NCBI GenBank assembly: GCA_024699715.1
Contig: JANPRD010000009.1
Location: 1 to 64,000, forward strand
DNA: 64,000 bases
Origin: Candidatus Methanophagales archaeon
Lineage (GTDB): Archaea; Halobacteriota; Syntropharchaeia; Alkanophagales; Methanospirareceae
Reading direction: 5' to 3'
Shown: piece by piece, positions 1-6,604 of the stretch
Layout of the letters: the number at the start of each line of letters is the position of its first letter
Numbering within the stretch: the first letter of the stretch is position 1
Made by a program: the position numbers and the translations under genes
Notes under the pieces: generated by a model
Database searches by the model: none
Told to the model about the DNA's origin: nothing
The model's input: the letters and a program-made list of their open reading frames with translations, nothing else

Positions 1-2
1 GC

Positions 3-259
3 TCACCTCCTCTCAAGCTGTTTCCTCCTCGTTAAGAAGGCAGTAGTTACAAATTCATCTTCTTTACTTAATTCTCTATACTTTCTCTCACCGCTATGCA
101 TTCATCCATCTTACCCTCATAAATTGCCTCTGGTTCCTTCACTGTTTCAAGAACCTCAAAATAATAGCCTGCCATCTCTGAATGCTCTTCTGTAATATGA
201 ATCCATCTTTCCTCTGTTAATCCGATTGGCACACCATTTTTGGATTTAACTATGCCCAT
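3..259 (-). pseudogene. PBECR-like toxin nuclease, frameshifted
   Basis: The frame from the ATG at 259 reads 63 residues and stops (TAA) after the segment CIAVRESIEN. The N-terminal part, with GVPIGLTEERWIHITEEH, resembles small prokaryotic proteins of the phage Barnase-EndoU-ColicinE5-RelE-like (PBECR) nuclease fold. Shifting frame at about position 95 continues the protein as RKYRELSKEDEFVTTAFLTR and ends at a TGA at 3-5, which is the expected C-terminal strand of such proteins. The strand normally lying before YREL is also shorter than I expect, so the break may be a small deletion. Seen: two frames that join into one plausible protein. Inferred: an inactivated toxin. No partner gene is recognisable next to it. 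The family assignment is from memory and moderate; decay is better supported than function. Confidence 0.55.
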
Positions 260-437
260 CTCTTCTCAATCCTATTGTCATGCAAGCTTTTTTGCCATGG
301 ACTTGTGGTTCTAAGTTATCCTTATCCATAACTCTTTTCACCGCTATGAAACCGCTTCTTACATCTCCAATTGCTTCCCGCTGAAGCATCCACAAAATGA
401 GGGTCTATGCATTATCTCCAAAAACCAACAACAGAAA

Positions 438-593
438 TCATTTTATCAGCTCCTTTATCCTCTTAACGAATTTCCTAACATTTTCCATACCATCCTTAAC
501 AGTTTCCTCAGGTAACCAATTCTCATAGAAGTTCTGATGCAGAGAATTTGCAGAGAACCTCTCTTCAGCCTGCCTTAAATATGATTTTGCCAT
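438..593 (-). pseudogene. HEPN-domain protein remnant (partner of MNT)
   Basis: A 51-residue reading frame begins with MAKSYLRQAEERF, a typical start of archaeal HEPN proteins, then jumps directly to LHQNFYENWLPEETVKDGME, which looks like the last helix of the same family. HEPN proteins are usually 110-140 residues, so the central helices, where the RNase motif Rx4-6H lies, appear to be missing. It sits 7 bases after the stop of the MNT nucleotidyltransferase gene at 601-1092, the usual order of a HEPN-MNT toxin-antitoxin module. The frame is still open, so the deletion was in frame or was followed by a compensating change. Function as an RNase toxin is unlikely without the core. Confidence 0.6.
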
Positions 594-600
594 TTTGATG

Positions 601-1092
601 TTATCCAATCCTTATCACCTCCCCAAAACGATAGTCAGGCTTCAAAATCCAATACCACTTCCTGCCCATTCTAACCCTCTTTGACCCCAACTCTTCAAGC
701 CTTTTCCTGACCCTCTCCAAGATTTTCATGAAGAAATCCTCTTTATCGTATGCGATTATTGCATCCTCAACCATGTCCAAATACAGAGGTGAGAGCCTCA
801 TCGCCTCCTCAGGTGTTTTTATTATGGGAGAGAAGTCAATGAAGTAACCCTCATCAAAAAGCTCATTCAAATATCCTTCCAACTCTTTTTCAACTTCCAT
901 GAATTCCTTCTGCCTTTCAAGCCTCCTTTTCGGGATTGAATCTATGACCAACAGCAAATCTACATCGCTATCCTTTCTCGCCTCTCCCCTCGCAACAGAC
1001 CCAAAAACGACTAAGGAGATAAACTTATCCCCGTATTTCCTTTTCAAAGCCTCACTCAACCTCTCTATTAGAGTTTTGTATGGTTCTCTCAT
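601..1092 (-). CDS. MNT-type nucleotidyltransferase (HEPN-MNT antitoxin)
   Basis: A 163-residue minimal nucleotidyltransferase of the pol-beta superfamily. The signature GSVARGEARKDSDVD (G-S, then D-x-D) lies at about residues 32-46 and gives the metal-binding aspartates. In characterised HEPN-MNT modules such as MntA-HepT, this protein silences the HEPN RNase by adding AMP groups. The frame is intact and followed 7 bases later by a gutted HEPN gene (438-593). The antitoxin has therefore outlived its toxin, as expected once selection against toxicity is gone. It could still act on a HEPN protein encoded elsewhere. Family call is firm; present activity is not known. Confidence 0.85.
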   Translation of the reverse strand: MREPYKTLIERLSEALKRKYGDKFISLVVFGSVARGEARKDSDVDLLLVIDSIPKRRLERQKEFMEVEKELEGYLNELFDEGYFIDFSPIIKTPEEAMRLSPLYLDMVEDAIIAYDKEDFFMKILERVRKRLEELGSKRVRMGRKWYWILKPDYRFGEVIRIG

Positions 1093-1143
1093 TTCCTACA
1101 TTTCTAAGCCAAGAAGGAAAAGTCCATCGGTTTAAGCTCCCCG

Positions 1144-1552
1144 TTATCGGATCACCTGTAAGCCAAGTAATTCAAGCGTTGTGACGCCAAGAAGGGTGTT
1201 GCACCTCTTGGAAGGAACGCAACAATTGAAGTGACTCCCTCCCCTGCAATCTCTATGTATGCCTCCCCCACCGGAAGCTCCTTCAGCTCTCCACTTGCCG
1301 TCTTAAATCGCCTCTTTCCCCTCGCAACAATCCCAAATCCTTCAAAATATCCTCTGGAATCGCCGTATATATCGCACCAGTATCTGCTATCAGCTCTATT
1401 TCTTTACTCCTTTCCCTCTCCACATTTGATACCTTCGCCCTCACTTTTATCCCATTTCTCATCTCCTCATACATCTCATATTCTTCAAAGGCTTTTTTCG
1501 CTTCCACTTGCATATTCTTTTTCTCAGAGCTTGATTGCTTTGAAGATTTCAT
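1144..1552 (-). pseudogene. Clan AA (retropepsin-like) aspartic protease, two frameshifts
   Basis: The first frame, from the ATG at 1552, gives a charged N-terminus followed by IELIADTGAIYTAIPEDIL, the D-T-G-A flap-strand motif of retropepsin-like aspartic proteases, then stops early. At about 1325 a one-base shift restores RRFKTASGELKELPVGEAYI and onward. At about 1195 a second shift restores TLLGVTTLELLGLQVIR and a TAA at 1144-1146, matching the usual C-terminal LLG motif of these about 130-residue proteins. The whole family sequence is recoverable across three frames with no large deletion. Seen: the three-frame mosaic. Inferred: a dead gene. Such small aspartic proteases are common orphan genes near toxin-antitoxin loci in archaea and cyanobacteria. 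Confidence 0.75.
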
Positions 1553-1658
1553 CGCAATTTTGTTTCGTATTTAAAGCAATTCCGTAGGCTCTTTCCCGTA
1601 ACAACATCTACCTCTCCAACGCCTCTAAGGCTGTTCCGCCAAGCAAGCCTTCCCTTTC

Positions 1659-2390
1659 CTACTCCCTGAATAGAGTGCCGATGCCGAAGGAAGTGCCGGA
1701 GGTGCCAGAGCTGCCTGCGCCTGAAGGCAGGAATGGTCTGAGAGCGGCTGCGAGGTTAGCAAGCGTCATTGACTGAAGAAGCACACGACCGGGTCCTCGC
1801 AAAGTTGTGAGGAATATGCCTTCACCGCCGAAGAGCATGCTCTTCACATTTCCTGCGAGTGCGATGTCATACTCAACAGAGGCGTCAAAACCGACAACAC
1901 TGCCCGTGTCAACCTTCACGACCTCACCAGGAGCGAGTTCCATCTCAACGAAATCGCCGCAGGCGTGAATGAACGCTGTGCCTTTGCCGCTCAATCGCTC
2001 AAGAATGAAGCCCTCTCCGCCGAAGATGCCTGCACGCAACTTCTTCGTGAAAGCAATATCGAGGTCAACGCCCTCTTGAGCGCAGAGGAAAGCGTCCTTC
2101 TGTGCGATGAACTCTTCGCCTTTCAACTCTATCGCCTTTATTCTTCCGGGAGCGTTCCCTGCGAAAGCGACGAAGCCCTCACCGGAACGAGGCGTGAATT
2201 CCGTCAGGAAGAAAGTCTCACCTGCGAGCTTACGCTTCAAGCCTTTTAGAAAACCTCCTCTCGCCCTCGCATTCATTTCCATGTTCTCGCTCATGTAAAC
2301 CATCGCTCCCGCCTCCCCATACACCATCTCGCCCGCTGAAAGATGCACTACTACCATCTGCAAGTTGTCCCCCACAATTTCATACCTCAT
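1659..2390 (-). CDS. TIGR00266 / AIM24 family protein
   Basis: A 243-residue beta-rich protein of the AIM24/TIGR00266 family, with the paired repeats FGGEGFILERLSGKGTAFI and FGGEGIFLTTLRGPGRVLL typical of the double-psi fold. The family is widespread in bacteria and archaea; its biochemical role is unknown, though the mitochondrial relative AIM24 affects inner-membrane organisation. The frame is open up to 2429, but the ATG at 2390 (MRYEIVGDN) is preferred: it has a purine-rich Shine-Dalgarno stretch (GGAGGCGGGAG) just upstream and aligns with family N-termini. A TATA-like element lies about 44 bases upstream, inside the 3' end of the broken tnpB. The C-terminal GAGSSGTSGTS stretch is low complexity. 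This is the first intact ordinary gene of the left island. Confidence 0.85.
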   Translation of the reverse strand: MRYEIVGDNLQMVVVHLSAGEMVYGEAGAMVYMSENMEMNARARGGFLKGLKRKLAGETFFLTEFTPRSGEGFVAFAGNAPGRIKAIELKGEEFIAQKDAFLCAQEGVDLDIAFTKKLRAGIFGGEGFILERLSGKGTAFIHACGDFVEMELAPGEVVKVDTGSVVGFDASVEYDIALAGNVKSMLFGGEGIFLTTLRGPGRVLLQSMTLANLAAALRPFLPSGAGSSGTSGTSFGIGTLFRE

Positions 2391-2428
2391 TCTTACTCCC
2401 GCCTCCTCTGCTCCTTTTCTTTCTTTCA

Positions 2429-2438
2429 CTATTTAAAG
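2429..2438 (-). promoter_or_regulatory. TATA-like box of the AIM24-family gene
   Basis: Read on the minus strand, CTTTAAATAG lies about 44 bases before the preferred ATG at 2390, giving a short leader with a Shine-Dalgarno site. The same bases encode the last two residues and stop codon (TTT AAA TAG) of the truncated tnpB, so the element end was lost right at this gene's own promoter. Confidence 0.5.
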
Positions 2439-3226
2439 CAGAGAGTCAAGTCTAACAATCCTAACTTTCTGAGGCGCTTTGATGTGTTTCTGTCGTTCAC
2501 TCGCTTCAGCTCCGACTGATGCTCTGAGATTTTGTGATTCCAATACCACCAGTCCGAAAGCAAGGGTTTTCCGCTGAACGCTATGCTCTGCTTCTCATCT
2601 TCTATCCAAGCGGTTATGATGTTCGCTACGCCTAAATCTACAAAGGCTTTTCTCGAGGAGGTGGTATGCCTTGGTTGATCAACTTCAACGCTCTGATGTG
2701 CATACCACCTCCCCGTCAGGTCATCATAATAAATTTCCAAGCGACCTTGCTTACCTTCCCATCTGATTGAGCCTGTCACTCTAACTCTCAAACCTTTAGG
2801 TAGAACTAACCACTTCTTCTTCCCTTCTTCCTCAATCCTATAACTATCGTTCCTGATGACTGTCATTAGCCTTCTCCTTCCAGTCTTTCTATCTTTCCAG
2901 TAGCGTGGTGGAGAGACGTTGTGGATGTGTGGAGGAAGCTTACCTTCACCTTTCAGCTTGAGCAGTGCGAAGAAGCTTCTCCACGCCTCGTTGTTCTTTC
3001 TTATGATTTGCTGAGCAGTCGCAGCCCCTATGATAGGCTTGAACTCATCATATAGCTCAGCGACGCCTTCTTCCCAGTCAAATAAGCCTTCAAAGAAGCG
3101 TTGTCGTCTGATGTAGTTGAGCTTGTTCCAGAGGACTGCTGACATCTCACAGAGGTTGAGCAGGGCTTTCTCTTGTTCTTCAGTGGGTCTGAGCCTGAGC
3201 TTGTTCGTTCTTCTCATCGCTCTCAT
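2429..3226 (-). pseudogene. tnpB: TnpB-type RNA-guided nuclease of an IS200/IS605 element, 3'-truncated
   Basis: The product has the TnpB N-terminal helix-turn-helix and wedge region (TNKLRLRPTEEQEKALLNLC), the beta-strand region containing KKWLVLPKGLRVRVTG, and the first RuvC motif as FVDLGVANIITAW (Asp of RuvC-I present). It ends about 265 residues in; complete relatives are about 370-430. RuvC-II (Glu), the Cys4 zinc finger and RuvC-III (Asp) are all absent, so nuclease activity should be lost, and the 3' omegaRNA/right end is lost too. The last residues LLDLTLCFK are read from sequence that forms the AIM24 promoter. Start ATG 3226 is chosen over the longer frame at 3250 because the conserved part begins just after; 3217 is also possible. 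It overlaps the small ORF 3180-3353. Confidence 0.85.
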
Positions 3227-3353
3227 CACTCTCGTTGAAAACCATCTCATAGATTTTATCTGCGAGCTCGTTCCAACTCATGCACCTCAGCCTTACTTGA
3301 ACCTCTTTCAGCTTCCAGAACGCCTCATCCGAGAGCGTTACGTTCTTTGGCAT
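3180..3353 (-). CDS. Small RHH/VapB-like protein preceding tnpB
   Basis: A 57-residue frame: MPKNVTLSDEAFWKLKEVQV, then a predicted helix with SWNELADKIYEMV, then an acidic Gln/Ala tail. The pattern (short beta strand followed by two amphipathic helices) is that of ribbon-helix-helix antitoxin-like proteins. It overlaps the start of tnpB in another frame by about 45 bases, an arrangement I associate with some archaeal IS605-type elements where a small antitoxin-like protein precedes tnpB. A TATA-like box (3374-3383) sits about 26 bases before its ATG, so the transcript would be leaderless. It would have been the first gene of the element. The RHH assignment rests on pattern only. Confidence 0.5.
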   Translation of the reverse strand: MPKNVTLSDEAFWKLKEVQVRLRCMSWNELADKIYEMVFNESDESDEKNEQAQAQTH

Positions 3354-3373
3354 CACTTCATATAAGGGAAAAG

Positions 3374-3383
3374 AGTATTTAAG
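3374..3383 (-). promoter_or_regulatory. TATA-like box for the small ORF and tnpB
   Basis: On the minus strand CACTTAAATACTC occurs 22-30 bases before the ATG at 3353, the spacing expected for a leaderless archaeal transcript covering the small ORF and tnpB. Confidence 0.45.
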
Positions 3384-3420
3384 TGTTTCAGTTGTTTAAC
3401 TGAGACCCACTCTCCTCCCC

Positions 3421-3450
3421 TAATTCATCCCCGCCCTGAAGGGCTAGGCT
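3421..3450 (-). repeat. IS200/IS605-type terminal hairpin
   Basis: GCCC-TGAA-GGGC (3433-3444) is a perfect palindrome. Read on the minus strand, the segment AAGCCTAGCCCTTCAGGGC followed by GGGGATGAAT is very like the subterminal hairpin at ends of IS200/IS605-family elements. It lies immediately upstream of the tnpB transcription unit. The stop codon of the TOPRIM-like gene (3444-3446) lies inside it, so this gene was probably cut short by the insertion. Which element end it represents is unclear: as read, it looks more like a right end of a lost neighbour copy than a left end of this one. Confidence 0.55.
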
Positions 3451-3944
3451 TTCTCGGCGACATTTTGTAGGAAGGATAAAAGTGTTCTCAATTCATGCCT
3501 ATCTGCTAAATCTTCCACAAATGTGCGAAATCTATTAAGAATCTCCTGCCTGCTTGGCTTCAAATGCCTGTGCAATTTCTCCGCATCTTCAGGAAGTCCA
3601 TATTTCTTCACATCAAGTCCTGAATTTCTCGCCACTTCAAGTATCCATTCCTCCACTCTCGGTCGTAAAATTATGAGTTTCGCCTCATTTAACCTTAATA
3701 TGCGGATGTTCGCACGCTCATCATTCGCAAATTCTTCAAAATTCCTGAGAAGCGGAGGTTGAGTTTTATCAGGGTCTTCGTCCACAACGCCTACAATATG
3801 CTCCTTACTCTCTTCCTTTAGTGCCTTCAAGACCTCAGTCTTGCACATTCCTTTGAATCTCACCTGCTTCCTTGAAACTTTTGTCAGCACTAATACAAGT
3901 TCTCGGTGCGCAACATCCTCAACATAAAATTTAACTATATTCAT
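3444..3944 (-). CDS. TOPRIM-like (OLD/DUF4276-type) partner of an AAA ATPase, C-terminus replaced by IS
   Basis: A 166-residue protein. KFYVEDVAHRELVLVLTK near the N-terminus carries a Glu, and IVGVVDEDPDKTQPPLL at about residues 50-66 carries a D-x-D, the spacing and context of a TOPRIM nuclease core. It follows the AAA ATPase gene (stop at 3966) by 21 bases on the same strand, as in two-gene OLD-like or PARIS-like anti-phage systems where an ABC-type ATPase senses and a TOPRIM protein cuts nucleic acid. The final residues VAEKA and TAG stop are encoded by an IS-end hairpin (3421-3450), so the native C-terminus may be missing. The family assignment is by motif and neighbourhood; defence function is inference. 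Confidence 0.6.
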   Translation of the reverse strand: MNIVKFYVEDVAHRELVLVLTKVSRKQVRFKGMCKTEVLKALKEESKEHIVGVVDEDPDKTQPPLLRNFEEFANDERANIRILRLNEAKLIILRPRVEEWILEVARNSGLDVKKYGLPEDAEKLHRHLKPSRQEILNRFRTFVEDLADRHELRTLLSFLQNVAEKA

Positions 3945-3965
3945 GCCTCTTCTTGCATTAAAGCA

Positions 3966-4940
3966 TCAAGATTGATATATGAAATCTGAGCCGAATTCAA
4001 GCACATCTTCAGTTTTTAAGGGCGTTACTCTCGTGTATTCTTTGAATGAAGTTGCGAATATGCTCACATCCCCTTCTTTTGCCTTCTCAATTACCCTAAT
4101 AACAAAGGAAGGATTGTGCGTTGATATGAAATATTGGTTGCGTGAGTCGGATGCGATTCGCTCTGCGAGGTCAACGGTGTAGAAAGGGAATGCGTGAGCC
4201 TCAGGCTCCTCAAACACAAGAACGGAATTTTCGTTTGTGTAAATTGCGGCGATGTGGAAAATAAAGCGCTGAAGCGTGTCGGAGATGAGCGAATATGGAA
4301 CTGAAGTGACGACGCCCTTGCGCAACTCATGCTGAATGCTTATTCTACGCTCACTAATGTCAAGTTTCACTTCAAGCCCAAAGCGTTGAAAGAGCCTGCT
4401 GAATTCCTCCATTAGTTCGTCGTGTTCAAGAAGCACCTGAAGCAAGTTCTTACCGTCTGGCGGCAAAAGAGGTCTCGGCTCCTCTCTAGGAAATTTGTGC
4501 ATTGCGCGGAAACGGTAAAATTTAAATCGCTCTAAATCCTTCCATTCCTTTTTTCTTTCTCTTGTCTTTCTTCTCTCTTCTTTCTCGACTTTTTAGCACT
4601 CGGCTCCCTTAATTATTAATTCACTGTCTCCTTTGAGTAAATGTATGTCTTCACCCTCCCATTTCAGCGTATAAATATTGTTGTTAATAGCAATTTTCGC
4701 AATACGAGTTCCGTAATAGAAAATATCTGAGGCTTTTTCGCAACGCACAAATGGCGATAGGCTTATAATATTTTCTCCCTCTCCGTAATATGCGAATGAA
4801 AGCAAGCCTAAAGCCTCAAGAATATTTGATTTTCCCGCATTAGGCTCACCGATAAAGAAATTCACTCGCTTGCACTCAAGTTCCAATTCCTTGACAGACT
4901 TGAAGTTTTCAATGCGAAGACGCTTAAGCCACTCTGTCAT
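3966..4940 (-). pseudogene. AAA_15/AAA_21 (OLD-like) ATPase, one frameshift
   Basis: Two frames form one protein. From ATG 4940 (preceded by GGTGAGG): MTEWLKRLRIENFKSVKELE, Walker A GEPNAGKSN, then stop TAA at about 4593-4595. A one-base shift just before that stop gives a Lys/Glu-rich stretch (SRKKREERQEKEKKEWKDLE) leading into RFKFYRFR and on to the C-terminal half with Walker B VLVFEEPEAHAFP and the switch motif ISTHN. Joined length is about 325 residues, near the usual 350-390 of these archaeal ATPases. The C-terminal half could also start at ATG 4502 without an ATP-binding P-loop. The gene heads a two-gene unit with the TOPRIM-like protein. The frame break plus the charged linker points to decay, though an assembly indel is possible. 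Confidence 0.7.
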
Positions 4941-4997
4941 GCTTTCCTCACCTTTAATATTTTCTTTCCGCAAATATATTTTTCATTCATGAAAAAA

Positions 4998-5345
4998 ATG
5001 GTTGTCTGGCCCGCATATATTGACGCAACGAAGACGAGAAGCGAGGGCAGAAAAATCTCACAGCACGATGCTGTTAAGTCTCCTTCGCTGCGAGAGATTG
5101 CTTATGCTGCTTCTGCGCTCCGCTTGGAATACGAAGTTGAGGAGGGGCATGCATACCCTAGGTCGCACTGGGAGCGCTCTGGCAGGGTTCTCGTTGAGAA
5201 AGCAGGAAAGAAAACGGAGATTTTGAGGGAAATCGCTGCCAAAATAAAAGAGAAGAGGAGCAAATCTGCGACAGAAAGAGAGGCGGAAGGAGAGAGGCGT
5301 AAAGTGAAGAAAAAGAAGAAGAAAGAAAAGAGAAAAAAGCAGTGA
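4998..5345 (+). CDS. srp19: Signal recognition particle 19 kDa protein
   Basis: SRP19 binds the tips of 7S RNA helices 6 and 8 and helps SRP54 assemble in archaea. The N-terminus VVWPAYIDATKTRSEGRKIS is the conserved SRP19 opening, and LRLEYEVEEGHAYPRSHWE matches the central part. It ends in a long basic Lys/Glu/Arg tail, longer than usual but typical in character. The ATG at 4998 is preferred to 4989 because family members begin MVVWPAYID and an AT-rich TATA-like stretch (AATATATTTT, about 4974-4983) lies about 20 bases upstream, suggesting a leaderless transcript. It is divergent from the broken ATPase and marks the left edge of the core genome. Confidence 0.93.
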   Translation: MVVWPAYIDATKTRSEGRKISQHDAVKSPSLREIAYAASALRLEYEVEEGHAYPRSHWERSGRVLVEKAGKKTEILREIAAKIKEKRSKSATEREAEGERRKVKKKKKKEKRKKQ

Positions 5346-5374
5346 AGAACGAAAACATGGAGGAGGCGTGCAAT

Positions 5375-6604
5375 ATGAATTCCGCTGAAATCATAGAGAA
5401 GGAGCGAAAATACATCATGCAGTCATACGGAAGGCAGAAGATAGTGATAGTTGAGGGCAAAGGAGCGGTTGTTAAGGACATAAATGGCAGAGAATACATA
5501 GATTGTGTCGCTGGAATTGCCGTAAATGGCGTTGGACACTGCCATCCTCTTGTTGTGAAGGCGATATGCGAGCAAGCGAAGCGGCTTATTCACACATCTA
5601 ACCTTTACTACACGGAACCGCAGGTGGAACTCGCTGCGAAACTCACCGAACTAACGGGAATGAGCAAGGTATTCTTCTGCAATTCAGGTGCGGAGAGCGT
5701 TGAGGCTGCTTTGAAACTTGCGTTCAAAATCACGGGAAAGCGGAAGTTCGTCGCAGCGAAAGGAGGCTTTCACGGCAGAACACTCGGAGCGTTGAGCGTA
5801 ACGCACTCAAAAAGGGGCATTTTTGAGCCTTTGCTTCTGAAAACTGTTGATTTCGTGCCTTACGGTGATGCTCTTGCGTTGAGAAATGCGATTGATGAAG
5901 ATACTGCTGCTGTTATTCTTGAGCCTATTCAGGGAGAAGGAGGCGTTGTCGTTCCTCCTGAAGGATATTTGCGGGAGGTTCGTGAGATTTGCGACGAGAA
6001 AGGCGTCATTTTCATCTTGGATGAGATTCAAACGGGCTTCGGACGCACAGGAAAATGGTTCTGCAAGGAACATGAGGGCGTTCAACCCGACATCCTCACG
6101 GTTGCGAAAGCTCTCGGCGGAGGCTTCCCCATCGGTGCGATGCTCTCTCTTGATGCGGAATTTCAGCGTGGTGAGCATGCATCCACTTTCGGCGGGAATC
6201 CGCTTGCTTGCGCAGCTGCCCTTGCAGCCTTGAATGCGATTGAGAGCGAAAATCTGGTTCAAAGAGCGGCAGAGCTCGGCTCTTACTTTCTGAGCAGGGC
6301 GAAAAAGGAGCTTGAGACGCTTCCTGCGGTGAAAGAAGTGAGAGGTCGTGGCTTAATGCTCGGCGTTGAGTTGAGCGAGTGCTGCGAGGGATGCGAGAGC
6401 GTCGTTGAGCGGGCTTGCGAGCGAGGCGTCCTGCTTAACTGCACCGCTGGGCGAGTTATCAGGCTTGTCCCGCCTCTTGTCATTCAAAAATCGCAGTTAG
6501 ACACCGCTTTCTCCGTTCTAAAGGAGATTCTTGAGGAAATGAGCAAAAATTGCAAAGATTTTCACGGCAAAAACGGTGAGAATGGCGAGAATAGTGGAAA
6601 TTAG
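5375..6604 (+). CDS. argD: Acetylornithine / class III aminotransferase
   Basis: A 409-residue PLP-dependent class III aminotransferase. Acetylornithine aminotransferase converts N-acetylglutamate semialdehyde to N-acetylornithine in arginine synthesis and often accepts succinyl-diaminopimelate semialdehyde too. Family features: CNSGAESVEAALKLA (phosphate-binding), GGFHGRTLGALS, ILDEIQTGFGRTG with the ring-stacking Asp, and AKALGGGFPIGA containing the Schiff-base Lys. ATG 5375 is preceded by GGAGGAGG, so the upstream frame from 5342 is not needed. It follows srp19 by 29 bases. argB lies far away at 47353, so arginine genes are scattered. A related 4-aminobutyrate or LysW-type role cannot be excluded from sequence alone. 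Confidence 0.88.
   Translation: MNSAEIIEKERKYIMQSYGRQKIVIVEGKGAVVKDINGREYIDCVAGIAVNGVGHCHPLVVKAICEQAKRLIHTSNLYYTEPQVELAAKLTELTGMSKVFFCNSGAESVEAALKLAFKITGKRKFVAAKGGFHGRTLGALSVTHSKRGIFEPLLLKTVDFVPYGDALALRNAIDEDTAAVILEPIQGEGGVVVPPEGYLREVREICDEKGVIFILDEIQTGFGRTGKWFCKEHEGVQPDILTVAKALGGGFPIGAMLSLDAEFQRGEHASTFGGNPLACAAALAALNAIESENLVQRAAELGSYFLSRAKKELETLPAVKEVRGRGLMLGVELSECCEGCESVVERACERGVLLNCTAGRVIRLVPPLVIQKSQLDTAFSVLKEILEEMSKNCKDFHGKNGENGENSGN

Noticed and set aside
260-437. A 47-residue minus-strand frame between the HEPN remnant and the PBECR gene
   Set aside because: Short, no recognisable family or start signal; it may be decayed sequence.
3444-3446. TAG as a pyrrolysine codon extending the TOPRIM-like protein
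   Set aside because: Reading through leads into the IS hairpin and leader with no conserved sequence; no sign of pyrrolysine use.
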